DNA of 8,010 bases from Porticoccaceae bacterium (GTDB lineage Bacteria; Pseudomonadota; Gammaproteobacteria; Pseudomonadales; Porticoccaceae), in NCBI GenBank assembly GCA_030590275.1, contig JAUUYV010000064.1, positions 1 to 8,010 on the forward strand, in the 5' to 3' direction. The position numbers and the translations under genes were made by a program. The number at the start of each line of letters is the position of its first letter. Position 1 is the stretch's first letter. Positions 1 through 6,425 of the stretch are shown piece by piece. The notes below the pieces were generated by a model. The model searched no databases, was not told where the DNA came from, and saw only the letters and a program-made list of their open reading frames with translations.

Positions 1-295
1 TAAAAAAATGGTTGCTATCAATAGCTTTGCCTGGGCCGATAAAGTCATCCCACCATCCAGGCTTGTTATCCTCGTCCGAATAATAGCCAGCCGCATGATG
101 GTTGCCACTCAAAGCGTGACAAATTAATACCGCGTTTGATTTTGCGGTGTTCAAGCGGCCGTAGGTCTCCACCACCAGCTCAAAAGAGGGCAGAATCCTG
201 CCACAACTCAAAGCCAGGGGCTCTTCAAAACCATAGGTTTCGGGGCTAACAAGACCGACAGAAAGGTCGGCTTGCTTGACGGGTTTTTCCGGCAT
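1..295 (-). CDS. metX: Homoserine O-acyltransferase MetX, N-terminal part (3' end outside window)
   Basis: MetX transfers an acyl group to the hydroxyl of L-homoserine, the first committed step of methionine synthesis in the cytoplasm. Only the first 98 codons are visible. They show the alpha/beta-hydrolase N-terminal region of the family: [15 protein letters not shown], then VVETYGRLN, the hallmark [15 protein letters not shown] near residues 57–71, and [14 protein letters not shown] near the window edge. The catalytic Ser, Asp and His lie beyond the edge. The ATG at 293–295 starts the first in-frame Met-initiated reading; an AGGAG sits about 13 bases upstream, a rather long spacing. Family membership is clear. 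Whether the donor is acetyl-CoA or succinyl-CoA cannot be read here; several gammaproteobacterial MetX proteins are known to use succinyl-CoA. It is the last gene of the yggS–proC–yggT–yggU–metX run, but a candidate promoter and palindrome just upstream suggest it may also be transcribed separately. Confidence 0.95.
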   Translation of the reverse strand, partial: MPEKPVKQADLSVGLVSPETYGFEEPLALSCGRILPSFELVVETYGRLNTAKSNAVLICHALSGNHHAAGYYSDEDNKPGWWDDFIGPGKAIDSNHFF

Positions 296-325
296 TGTAC
301 GGCGTGTGCTCCTAAACTAGTGGCA

Positions 326-354
326 ACTTTAAAGAGCGCTTGTCATAGGTGCAA
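326..354 (-). promoter_or_regulatory. Candidate sigma-70-type promoter for metX
   Basis: On the minus strand, TTGCAC (354–349) and TAAAGT (331–326) are separated by exactly 17 bases, a spacing fitting a housekeeping promoter. They match the consensus at 3 of 6 and 4 of 6 positions, so this is a modest candidate. The predicted start point would fall near 319, about 24 bases before the metX ATG. The –35 element lies inside the palindrome at 343–364. Confidence 0.35.
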
Positions 355-364
355 GCACCTATGA
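343..364. promoter_or_regulatory. Perfect 22-bp palindrome upstream of metX (possible operator or RNA hairpin)
   Basis: The half-site TCATAGGTGC is followed by AA and then its exact reverse complement GCACCTATGA. It spans the stop codon of the yggU frame (361–359) and covers the –35 element of the candidate metX promoter. A perfect two-fold symmetric site there is typical of a dimeric repressor operator. Alternatively, as RNA it would form a 9-bp stem with a 4-base loop. No U-tract follows on either strand, so it is not a standard intrinsic terminator. It does not resemble the MetJ box (repeats of AGACGTCT) or the MetR site (TGAA-N5-TTCA). Confidence 0.5.
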
Positions 365-708
365 ATGCTGTTCATGGCTTAAACCAATACGGGCAGCCGC
401 TGGAAGTTTTCCTGGCTTAAAAATCGATACGGTTTTATCTCGACTGCCAGGACCCTTAATCAGGGTAACAGAGCTTTTCGGTACGTCAAATGCGTCCGCC
501 AAAAACCGAATCAAAGGGCATTAGCCCGACCCTTTTGTGGAGGTGCCTGAATGCGAATATCGATGCGCTCAACTTGCGCTGTGCTGTGACCGTTTTGGGC
601 GCTGCTCTGGGTGTAGTGGATGCCGCCAAATGCCTTACTTTTTGTATTTGTCCGTACCCGACAAAACAATAATAAAGTGGAATCATCGTGCCACTCAAAA
701 TGGGCCAT
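359..708 (-). pseudogene. yggU: YggU / DUF167 (UPF0235) family gene with a single-base frameshift
   Basis: The role of this small soluble family is unknown. From the ATG at 708–706 the first frame encodes 65 residues containing the family core RIDIRIQAPPQKGRANAL, equivalent to the usual K(V/I)xITAPPVDGKANA, then stops at TGA 513–511. The –1 frame continues without a break as RFLADAFDVPKSSVTLIKG, then GSRDKTVSI, to a TAG at 361–359. That is the second half of the same family (FLAxxFxVPKSxVxLxxG, then RxKxxxI). Adding one base in the T run before the TGA would restore one 116-residue protein. About 15 extra residues (TQSSAQNGHSTAQVE) precede the core compared with E. coli YggU. Position just after yggT matches the E. 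coli yggS–yggT–yggU order. No good ribosome binding site is seen before the ATG. The frameshift may be a real lesion or a sequencing or assembly error in a short homopolymer. Confidence 0.85.
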
Positions 709-754
709 GGTAATCGAGCAGCCTGATCTTAAGACTTATAATACTAAAAACAAT

Positions 755-1342
755 TTAAATTCCCGGCACTAGTCTCGGGACCAAAGCAAGAGTCTGTGCA
801 AGGTTGCTCAGAATAATGTGTAGCATCCCGATGCCGAAAGCTACCACCATTACCGATAGATCTAGCCCGCCTACAGGGGGAATCAACTTCCTAGCCGGAG
901 CAATGATCGGGTCAACCAGTTGCCAGATCAATGTGATTACCGGATGTTGAGAATGTGGAGCGACCCAGCTCACTATCACTACGACCAAAATGCCATATAA
1001 ATAAATATTCAGGGTCATGGACACAACCCCAATCACAGCCCATAACGCCGGATATAAAAGATTACTAAGTGCGCCTCCTACAAGTAAAAAGCTTGCCAGG
1101 ACAATAATAAACTCAAGGATCAGGGTGAGCGCCAAACTTGCACTGTTAAAGGTTCGAACGGGTGGCAGGATTTTGCCAAGGCCATTGACTGGAAAGTGTG
1201 TAATCTTATAGATCGTCTGAGCGATTGGATTGTAAAAACTGGTTCTGCTGAGCTGCATTAAAAAGCGTAGCAAAAAGGCTACAACCAGTAAGCCACCGAG
1301 CCCCTGTAGTATGTACAGGCTGATATCAAGCATAGTATTCAA
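755..1342 (-). CDS. yggT: YggT family integral membrane protein
   Basis: This is a cytoplasmic-membrane protein of the YggT family, whose members have been linked to osmotic and envelope functions; its exact role is unclear. The sequence shows the duplicated family layout: a hydrophobic segment (about residues 10–30) followed by FYNPIAQTIYKI and a KILPPV stretch, long hydrophobic segments near 69–95 and 100–128, then a second copy with HPVITLIWQLVDPIIAPARK and LIPPVGGLDLS (about 133–163) and a last membrane segment near 160–185. I chose the TTG at 1342–1340 because GGAG lies 8 bases upstream and it gives 195 residues, close to the Pseudomonas family length. The first in-frame ATG after it (1333–1331) is only three codons on but has that GGAG 18 bases away. 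An upstream in-frame ATG at 1420 would run back into proC and adds a charged, non-family extension. The gene follows proC after a 49-base gap. Confidence 0.9.
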   Translation of the reverse strand: MNTMLDISLYILQGLGGLLVVAFLLRFLMQLSRTSFYNPIAQTIYKITHFPVNGLGKILPPVRTFNSASLALTLILEFIIVLASFLLVGGALSNLLYPALWAVIGVVSMTLNIYLYGILVVVIVSWVAPHSQHPVITLIWQLVDPIIAPARKLIPPVGGLDLSVMVVAFGIGMLHIILSNLAQTLALVPRLVPGI

Positions 1343-1391
1343 AGATTTTTTCTCCGTTTTTAGTGGCATCAGGCATTTTAATTCCGTCCAC

Positions 1392-2234
1392 TCAGTTATT
1401 TTGGTTCTTGCTCGCCTCACTACCCATCTCTCGCGAGCGGTCGTATGCCGCAGTCATTGCGGTTTCGAACAGGTGGAGTAAACCTTGTTGCTCAAAGGCT
1501 TTCAAGGCGGCCTCTGTGGTCCCACCCGGAGAAGTAACTCGACGTCGCAACTCTGCTACACCGACATCGCTCTCCAGCGCCATGCGTGCAGCCCCCAGTG
1601 CGGTTTGCAGGGTCAGTTCGCGGGCCACTTTCGGTGCCAGGCCCAGTTTGTTTCCCGTCTTGATCATGGCTTCCATCGCCAGAAAAAAATACGCTGGCCC
1701 GCTACCGGAGACGGCAGTTACTGCATCGATGAGGATCTCTTCGTCGACCCAGGCGGTGGTGCCGACAGCAGCGAGTATATCTTCAGCTAACTGCCGCTGG
1801 TCGGAACTTACGGATCCCGTCGCGTACAGCCCGGTGGCTCCTACCTGTAGTAAAGCCGGGGTGTTAGGCATGCAACGTACGATGGGTAGTTCGGGGGCTT
1901 GCCCCGCCATAAGATGGTTTAATAAAGCTACGGGGATACCGGCAGCAATGGAGATAATCAGTGGGCGGTGTTCCAGGCTAGTTGCGATTCCTGCCAGGAC
2001 TTCGGTGACCACCTGTGGCTTGATCGCCAAAATGACAACATCGGCTAATGATACGCTGGAGGGGTTGTCCCCACTGACCTTGACGCCATATTGTTCCGCT
2101 AATCTTGATCGCGCCTCGGCAGCTGGATCGCAAGCTGTTATTTGTTCAGGGTCCCAGCCTTTGCCCACCAGTCCCCCGATCAAACTAGCGGCCATATTGC
2201 CACCCCCAATAAATACCAGTTTGGTGTGATTCAC
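1392..2234 (-). CDS. proC: Pyrroline-5-carboxylate reductase
   Basis: ProC reduces 1-pyrroline-5-carboxylate to L-proline with NAD(P)H, the last step of proline synthesis in the cytoplasm. The 280-residue protein has the expected family length. The N-terminal Rossmann fold is shown by FIGGGNMA (8–15), AIKPQ (70–74) and CMPNTPA (121–127). The C-terminal helical dimerisation and substrate domain is shown by AVSGSGPAYFF (174–184) and VTSPGGTTEAAL (233–244). All key family motifs are intact. The start codon is GTG at 2234–2232, preceded by AAGGG 6–7 bases upstream, which overlaps the stop codon of yggS; only 9 bases separate the genes. This points to co-transcription and probably translational coupling with yggS, a common pairing that joins PLP homeostasis with proline synthesis. 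Confidence 0.97.
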   Translation of the reverse strand: MNHTKLVFIGGGNMAASLIGGLVGKGWDPEQITACDPAAEARSRLAEQYGVKVSGDNPSSVSLADVVILAIKPQVVTEVLAGIATSLEHRPLIISIAAGIPVALLNHLMAGQAPELPIVRCMPNTPALLQVGATGLYATGSVSSDQRQLAEDILAAVGTTAWVDEEILIDAVTAVSGSGPAYFFLAMEAMIKTGNKLGLAPKVARELTLQTALGAARMALESDVGVAELRRRVTSPGGTTEAALKAFEQQGLLHLFETAMTAAYDRSREMGSEASKNQNN

Positions 2235-2243
2235 TTTATACCC

Positions 2244-2966
2244 TTATTTGTGCGGCGAGAGTTTGTGTGGCGACGCTTCGCGAGGTCCAAAGATAGCAGT
2301 GCCTACTCGCACCAGAGTTGCGCCTTCCTTAACTGCCGCTACCAGATCGCCGGACATGCCCATCGATAGTGTATCCAAAGCGGCCAACTTCGGCGACCGG
2401 GATTTGATGTCGGCCAGCAATTTAGCAAGTGCGTGGAAGGGCTGGACGTGTTCTTCTACCCTGACGCGAGGCCTGGGAATAGCCATTAAGCCACGTAATC
2501 TGAGTCTGGGCAGTTCACATACCGCCTCGGCCAACTCCGCTGATAGCTTTGGTATAACGCCGCTTTTCGATATTTCAGAGTCGATATTAACTTGCAGGCA
2601 AATTTGCAGGGGAGGTAAATGATCGGGCCGCTGACGGCTCAAACGTTCGGCTATCCGAAAACGATCAACTGAGTGGATCCAGTCAAAGCGCTGCGCCAGC
2701 ACCGCCGTTTTATTGGATTGAACGGGTCCGATAAAATGCCAGCTAATTGCCAGATCAAGCAGTTGATCCATTTTTACCTGAGCCTCCTGCAAATAATTTT
2801 CTCCAAAATTTCTGAGTCCGCCAGCGTAGGCCTCACGGATCCTGGCGACACTTTGACCCTTGCTGGCGGCCACAATGTTGATGGTGTTGGCATTCCTGTC
2901 AACTAGTGCCGCTGTATGGTTAACTTTTTGATGTAGAAGGATTATATTTTCGGCTATATTAATCAT
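2244..2966 (-). CDS. yggS: YggS/PROSC family PLP homeostasis protein
   Basis: YggS is a single-domain, alanine-racemase-like TIM barrel that binds pyridoxal 5'-phosphate and helps control free PLP and amino-acid pools; no catalytic reaction is established. In the 240-residue protein the PLP Schiff-base lysine is K36 in VAASKGQ, the same position as in E. coli YggS. Other family blocks are RNFGENYLQEA (52–62), WHFIGPVQSNK (76–86), QVNIDSEISKSG (125–136), LRGLMAIP (157–164), LSMGMSGD (200–207) and RVGTAIFGPR (220–229). The usual SKTxP motif reads SKGQS here, but the lysine is kept. I chose ATG 2966–2964 because it gives this alignment; the longer in-frame start at 3089 would overlap pilT and adds a non-family leader. 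The Shine-Dalgarno before 2966 is weak. The C-terminus carries a short SPHK-LSPHK duplication. Confidence 0.94.
   Translation of the reverse strand: MINIAENIILLHQKVNHTAALVDRNANTINIVAASKGQSVARIREAYAGGLRNFGENYLQEAQVKMDQLLDLAISWHFIGPVQSNKTAVLAQRFDWIHSVDRFRIAERLSRQRPDHLPPLQICLQVNIDSEISKSGVIPKLSAELAEAVCELPRLRLRGLMAIPRPRVRVEEHVQPFHALAKLLADIKSRSPKLAALDTLSMGMSGDLVAAVKEGATLVRVGTAIFGPREASPHKLSPHK
2247..2276. repeat. Imperfect 15-bp tandem duplication at the 3' end of yggS
   Basis: TTTGTGCGGCGAGAG (2247–2261) is followed directly by TTTGTGTGGCGACGC (2262–2276), with 11 of 15 positions matching. In the yggS frame it encodes the repeated SPHK near the C-terminus, so it looks like a small in-frame duplication that lengthens the tail without breaking the gene. 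Confidence 0.5.
2920..2948 (+). promoter_or_regulatory. Candidate promoter for pilT
   Basis: TTAACT (2920–2925) and TATATT (2943–2948) on the plus strand are spaced by 17 bases, with 4 of 6 and 5 of 6 consensus matches. The site lies within the first codons of the divergent yggS, so the pilT leader would be about 75–80 bases. It is a weak call from an AT-rich stretch. Confidence 0.25.
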
Positions 2967-3032
2967 ATACTTCGAGTACTTTGTTAACAATTTTCCAGAG
3001 GGGATATAGCCGCTGGGAAACAGGGACCACGA
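2967..3032. promoter_or_regulatory. Divergent yggS–pilT intergenic region
   Basis: These 66 bases separate the starts of yggS (minus) and pilT (plus) and must hold or adjoin the control signals of both. The region contains the 10-bp palindrome TTGTTAACAA at 2981–2990. The pilT ribosome binding site is CAGGGA, 6 bases before the ATG at 3033. I see no convincing –10/–35 pair for yggS in it, and the better pilT candidate lies just outside, inside yggS. Confidence 0.45.
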
Positions 3033-4067
3033 ATGGATATTACAGAATTGTTGGCCTTCAGTGCCAAACAAGGTGCTTCTGACCTCCACCTGTCAGCGGG
3101 TCTGCCGCCCATGATTCGTGTCGACGGTGACGTGCGCAGGATTAACCTGCCGGCTATGGAACACAAGCAGGTGCATGGCCTAATTTACGAAATCATGAAC
3201 GATAAGCAGCGCCGCGATTTTGAGGAGTTTCTCGAGACAGACTTTTCGTTCGAAATACCCGGTGTCGCACGTTTCCGGGTCAACGCCTTTAATCAGAACC
3301 GGGGGGCTGGTGCCGTGTTCAGAACGATCCCCTCCAAGGTTTTGACCATGGATGATCTTGGTATGGGGCAGGTGTTTCGTGATATTTGCGCGACTCCTCG
3401 GGGTATTGTACTAGTTACCGGCCCCACAGGCTCGGGTAAATCAACCACACTCGCGGCAATGATCGACTACATTAACGAAAATAAGTACGAGCATATCCTT
3501 ACCATCGAAGACCCCATTGAATTTGTTCACGAATCGAAGAAATGTCTGGTGAACCAGCGAGAAGTCCATAGAGATACCCACGGTTTTGGCGAAGCGTTAC
3601 GCTCGGCCTTGCGGGAAGATCCCGATATCATTCTGGTTGGCGAAATGCGCGACCTGGAAACTATTCGTCTTGCACTGACAGCAGCAGAAACCGGCCACCT
3701 GGTGTTTGGCACGCTCCATACTACCTCGGCAGCTAAAACCATTGACCGCGTAGTGGACGTTTTTCCTGCTACCGAGAAAGCTATGGTGCGCTCCATGTTG
3801 TCGGAATCCCTGCAGGCGGTAGTTGCACAAACTTTAATGAAGAAAATCGGCGGTGGACGACTGGCTGCCCACGAGATCATGCGTGGTACTTCTGCGATTC
3901 GAAACCTTATTCGGGAAGACAAAATAGCCCAGATGTACTCTGCTATTCAGACTGGCGCATCTCTGGGGATGGAAACAATGGACCAATGTTTACATCGTCT
4001 GGTGGATCAAAAACTTATTACGAAAGAAACGGCTAGAGAAAAAGCGAAAATACCGGATGATTTTTAG
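3033..4067 (+). CDS. pilT: Type IV pilus retraction ATPase PilT
   Basis: PilT is the hexameric cytoplasmic ATPase that drives pilus depolymerisation and retraction, giving twitching motility and DNA uptake. The 344-residue protein has full family length. The N-terminal PAS-like domain starts MDITELLAFSAKQGASDLHL. The RecA-like domain shows Walker A GPTGSGKST (130–138), the Asp box TIEDPIE (157–163), Walker B DIILVGEMRD (198–207) and the His box TAAETGHLVFGTLHT (216–230). The C-terminal AIRNLIRE (288–295), the motif required for retraction in PilT proteins, is intact. The ATG at 3033 has a good CAGGGA 6 bases upstream and gives the canonical N-terminus. pilU follows 70 bases later on the same strand, the usual pilTU pair. 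Nothing is truncated, and a functional retraction motor is expected. Confidence 0.98.
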   Translation: MDITELLAFSAKQGASDLHLSAGLPPMIRVDGDVRRINLPAMEHKQVHGLIYEIMNDKQRRDFEEFLETDFSFEIPGVARFRVNAFNQNRGAGAVFRTIPSKVLTMDDLGMGQVFRDICATPRGIVLVTGPTGSGKSTTLAAMIDYINENKYEHILTIEDPIEFVHESKKCLVNQREVHRDTHGFGEALRSALREDPDIILVGEMRDLETIRLALTAAETGHLVFGTLHTTSAAKTIDRVVDVFPATEKAMVRSMLSESLQAVVAQTLMKKIGGGRLAAHEIMRGTSAIRNLIREDKIAQMYSAIQTGASLGMETMDQCLHRLVDQKLITKETAREKAKIPDDF

Positions 4068-4137
4068 CCAAAGAATACTTATTTGCCCAGAGTGGATCTA
4101 TAAACGCCATGGGCTATGACATAGTGGAGAAGACGGT

Positions 4138-5292
4138 GTGGAAATAGATACCCTGTTAAAACTGATGGTCGACAAGCAAGCCTCTGATTTATTTGTGACG
4201 GCAGGCGTACCGCCTAGTATCAAAATTAACGGAAAGATTCTGCCAGTCGGCAAAACATCGCTCAACAGTACTTCTGCGAGAACATTAGTGGAAAGTGTGA
4301 TGAGTGAGAGTCAAAAGACTGAATTTAATGAGCAGCTCGAACTCAATTTTGCGATCACCTCTGATCAGGTAGAGGGCGCGCGTTTTCGGGTTAGTGCTTT
4401 TTATCAGCGTAACGAGGTTGGTATGGTGCTGCGACGCATCGAAACTGATATTCCAACGAGTAAGGAGCTCTCCTTACCACCCATCCTGGAAGAGCTGGTG
4501 ATGGCCAAACGTGGCATTATCTTTTTCGTTGGCGCCACCGGTACCGGTAAATCTACCTCCTTAGCCTCGTTAATTGCGTACCGTAATCGCAACAGTAGGG
4601 GCCACATTATTACCATCGAAGACCCGATCGAATTTGTCCACGAGCACGCCGGCTGCATCATGACCCAAAGGGAGGTTGGTATCGACACCGAATCGTTTGA
4701 AGTAGCCTTGAAAAATACTCTGAGACAGGCCCCAGATGTCATTTTGATTGGTGAGATTCGCTCTACCGAAACCATGGAAAACGCGATCACTTTTGCTGAA
4801 ACCGGCCACCTGGTACTAGCCACTTTGCACGCCAATAACGCAAACCAGGCACTTGACCGCATTCAGCATTTCTTCCCTGCTGAACGACACTCTCAACTAT
4901 GGATGGATTTGTCACTTAACTTGCGTGCTATTGTTGCTCAACAACTTATACCTACCGTTGATGGTAGTGGGCGGCGCGCTGCCATTGAAATTCTTATCAA
5001 TACACCTCTTGCTTCAGACATTATTCGCAAAGGCGATGTCCACAAGCTCAAAGAATTAATGACCCGGTCCTCCGAACAGGGCATGCAAACCTTTGATCAG
5101 GCGCTGTATAAACTCTATATCGAGGGCGAGGTGTCCTATGAGGACGCATTAGCCGCAGCGGATTCGAAAAATGACCTACGTCTGATGATCAAGCTAGAAG
5201 CTGAAACCGACTCCGGTTACCTGGATGAAGCGGCCGATGAGATTGAGATGAGCGAGAACGACGACGAAAACATTCAGATGTATCAACGTTAA
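4138..5292 (+). CDS. pilU: PilT-like accessory retraction ATPase PilU
   Basis: PilU is a PilT paralogue that works with PilT to increase retraction force and cannot usually replace it. The 384-residue protein matches Pseudomonas PilU closely in length and motifs. It has an N-terminal domain (MEIDTLLKLMVDKQASDLFV, then GVPPSIKINGKI), Walker A GATGTGKST (132–140), TIEDPIEFVHEH (159–170), Walker B DVILIGEIRS (200–209) and the His box FAETGHLVLATLHA (219–232). PilU-specific ALKNTLRQAPD (190–200) and GMQTFDQALYKLY (315–327) are present, and the AIRNLIRE box of PilT is absent. The tail from about residue 355 is strongly acidic (DEAADEIEMSENDDE), as is usual for PilU. The start is GTG at 4138, with GGAG 8 bases upstream. 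It is likely co-transcribed with pilT. It converges on ruvX, 29 bases away. Confidence 0.97.
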   Translation: MEIDTLLKLMVDKQASDLFVTAGVPPSIKINGKILPVGKTSLNSTSARTLVESVMSESQKTEFNEQLELNFAITSDQVEGARFRVSAFYQRNEVGMVLRRIETDIPTSKELSLPPILEELVMAKRGIIFFVGATGTGKSTSLASLIAYRNRNSRGHIITIEDPIEFVHEHAGCIMTQREVGIDTESFEVALKNTLRQAPDVILIGEIRSTETMENAITFAETGHLVLATLHANNANQALDRIQHFFPAERHSQLWMDLSLNLRAIVAQQLIPTVDGSGRRAAIEILINTPLASDIIRKGDVHKLKELMTRSSEQGMQTFDQALYKLYIEGEVSYEDALAAADSKNDLRLMIKLEAETDSGYLDEAADEIEMSENDDENIQMYQR

Positions 5293-5321
5293 TCATCGAG
5301 GTGTGCTAAACCCCACCTGCC

Positions 5322-5834
5322 TCAAGGCTCGAGACCGCACTCTGGCTCGTTGAGCCAGGTTTGCATAATAAGTGCGGCTGCTTCAGCATCTATAGGGTTA
5401 TCGCGGTAATTATGATTTGCCGCTCGGCGCAAGCGACTATTGCCCCTCTTACCACTCATAGGTTTGTTATGCTGAGTACGTGGGGTTTGCCAGTGTTCTG
5501 ATTTAGCGATGGCTGTGGATAGTCGTTCGTCCACCATGACGACTTTTAGGCCGGTACGAGCAGTCAGCCGTCTTGCAAATTTTCGGCATCGTCGACAAAA
5601 CTCGCTTTCACTGCCATCCATATTGAGAGGCAGGCCTACGAGTAACATACTCGGCTGCCATTCTGTCACCAGGGTAGTTATTTGTGTCCAGTCTGGTCGA
5701 CCATCATGGGCTTTCAATACACATAAACCGCGTGTACTGGCCGTCACTGTCTGCCCCACCGCGACTCCAATTTGAGCAGTACCGAAATCAAACCCTAATA
5801 GAGTTTGAGCGGGAGTATCAGGCGTGCCCGGCAT
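5322..5834 (-). CDS. ruvX: Putative pre-16S rRNA nuclease / Holliday junction resolvase-like YqgF (RuvX)
   Basis: The YqgF family has an RNase H-like fold and is implicated in 16S rRNA 5'-end maturation. The sequence shows LLGFDFGTAQIGVAVGQ (12–28) with the first acidic residue, VGLPLNMDGSE (66–76), VVMVDERLS (98–106) and IDAEAAALI (148–156) with the last acidic residue. At 170 residues it is longer than the 138 of E. coli RuvX. Most of the extra length is in a basic stretch between DERLSTAIA and IDAEAA: about 37 residues instead of 17, rich in Arg, Lys and His. The conserved acidic residues remain, so activity is plausible. The ATG at 5834–5832 overlaps the end of yqgE by 17 bases, with a weak TGAG about 6 bases upstream, suggesting translational coupling. 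The yqgE–ruvX pair is conserved in many gammaproteobacteria. Confidence 0.93.
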   Translation of the reverse strand: MPGTPDTPAQTLLGFDFGTAQIGVAVGQTVTASTRGLCVLKAHDGRPDWTQITTLVTEWQPSMLLVGLPLNMDGSESEFCRRCRKFARRLTARTGLKVVMVDERLSTAIAKSEHWQTPRTQHNKPMSGKRGNSRLRRAANHNYRDNPIDAEAAALIMQTWLNEPECGLEP

Positions 5835-6417
5835 GGTTACTCAGCTTTGACAGCTCAACACCGATGCTAGTAGCGGCACGGTCGGCTCGTTGCTCCAGGG
5901 GGGTATCAAACAGGAATATGGGGTCGGCGGGCACCGTGAGCCACGCATTTTCCAGTAATTCTGCTTCTAGCTGACCTGCACTCCAGCCGGCATAACCTAA
6001 AACAATGAGGTGGTGTTCTGGAGCTCCGCTATTACTGGCGATGTCTTCAATAATATCTCGAGAGGATGTTAAGCTAATATTGCTGCCGATTTTCTGGGTC
6101 GATTGCCAACTTTTATTGCTATTTGGGTGCAGTACAAACCCCCAGCCCTGTTGCACTGGGCCGCCATTGAGCAGAGCTTGATCGGCGGTATCCCCGCTAC
6201 AGGGTAAGCCGAGCTGTTCAAATAGCGTTCGTAACGCGACATCGAGGGCGCGGTTAACCGTGAGCCCCATTGCTCCCTCTTTACTATGGTTGCACACATA
6301 AACCATGGAACCGGTGAACGAAGGGTCTACCATGCCAGGCATGGCAATAAGAAAGTGGTTACTCAAGCTCGTCAAAGAGTTTGTTGTGTTCACAGTATTG
6401 GCGTCAGGGTTAAACAC
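5818..6417 (-). CDS. yqgE: YqgE/AlgH family protein (UPF0301)
   Basis: This is a conserved small cytoplasmic protein. AlgH in Pseudomonas was linked to alginate control, but its biochemical role is not settled. The family blocks are HFLIAMPGM (21–29), HSKEGAMGLTVNR (44–56), LNGGPVQQGWGFVLH (83–97), SRDIIEDIA (119–127) and LGYAGWSAGQLEAELLENAW (140–159), in the normal order and spacing. With the GTG at 6417 it is 199 residues, slightly long for the family. A second in-frame GTG at 6393 (codon 9) would give a more typical N-terminus ahead of LSNHFLIAMP. Neither has a clear Shine-Dalgarno, so the start is uncertain. The first GTG lies 8 bases after the tonB stop, and the 3' end overlaps ruvX, so it sits in the gshB–tonB–yqgE–ruvX run. 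Confidence 0.94.
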   Translation of the reverse strand: MFNPDANTVNTTNSLTSLSNHFLIAMPGMVDPSFTGSMVYVCNHSKEGAMGLTVNRALDVALRTLFEQLGLPCSGDTADQALLNGGPVQQGWGFVLHPNSNKSWQSTQKIGSNISLTSSRDIIEDIASNSGAPEHHLIVLGYAGWSAGQLEAELLENAWLTVPADPIFLFDTPLEQRADRAATSIGVELSKLSNHAGHA

Positions 6418-6425
6418 GTCATGTT

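Noticed and set aside
505..520. Programmed frameshift in yggU at CTT TGA, the same codon pair used by prfB (release factor 2).
   Set aside because: The prfB site shifts the ribosome +1, but the second half of yggU lies in the –1 frame, so such a slip would give the wrong protein. There is no strong internal Shine-Dalgarno and no X XXY YYZ slippery heptamer in frame.
490..672. A 60-residue plus-strand reading frame in the metX–yggT gap.
   Set aside because: It is antisense to the recognisable DUF167 gene, has no family resemblance and no good ribosome binding site.
1363..2229. A 288-residue plus-strand reading frame.
   Set aside because: It is antisense to proC, which carries all family motifs; the plus-strand translation has low complexity and no recognisable domain.
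4068..4137. Separate promoter for pilU in the pilT–pilU gap, suggested by TATAAA at 4099–4104.
   Set aside because: No acceptable –35 element lies 16–18 bases upstream; co-transcription with pilT is simpler.
5299..5318. Possible bidirectional terminator between pilU and ruvX (AGGTG ... CACCT).
   Set aside because: The stem is only 5 bp around a 10-base loop and has no T-tract on either side; too weak to call, although a terminator would be expected between converging genes.
6330..6344. CCATGCC-A-GGCATGG inverted repeat.
   Set aside because: It falls inside the conserved AMPGM codons of yqgE, with a single central base, and is best explained by the coding sequence.
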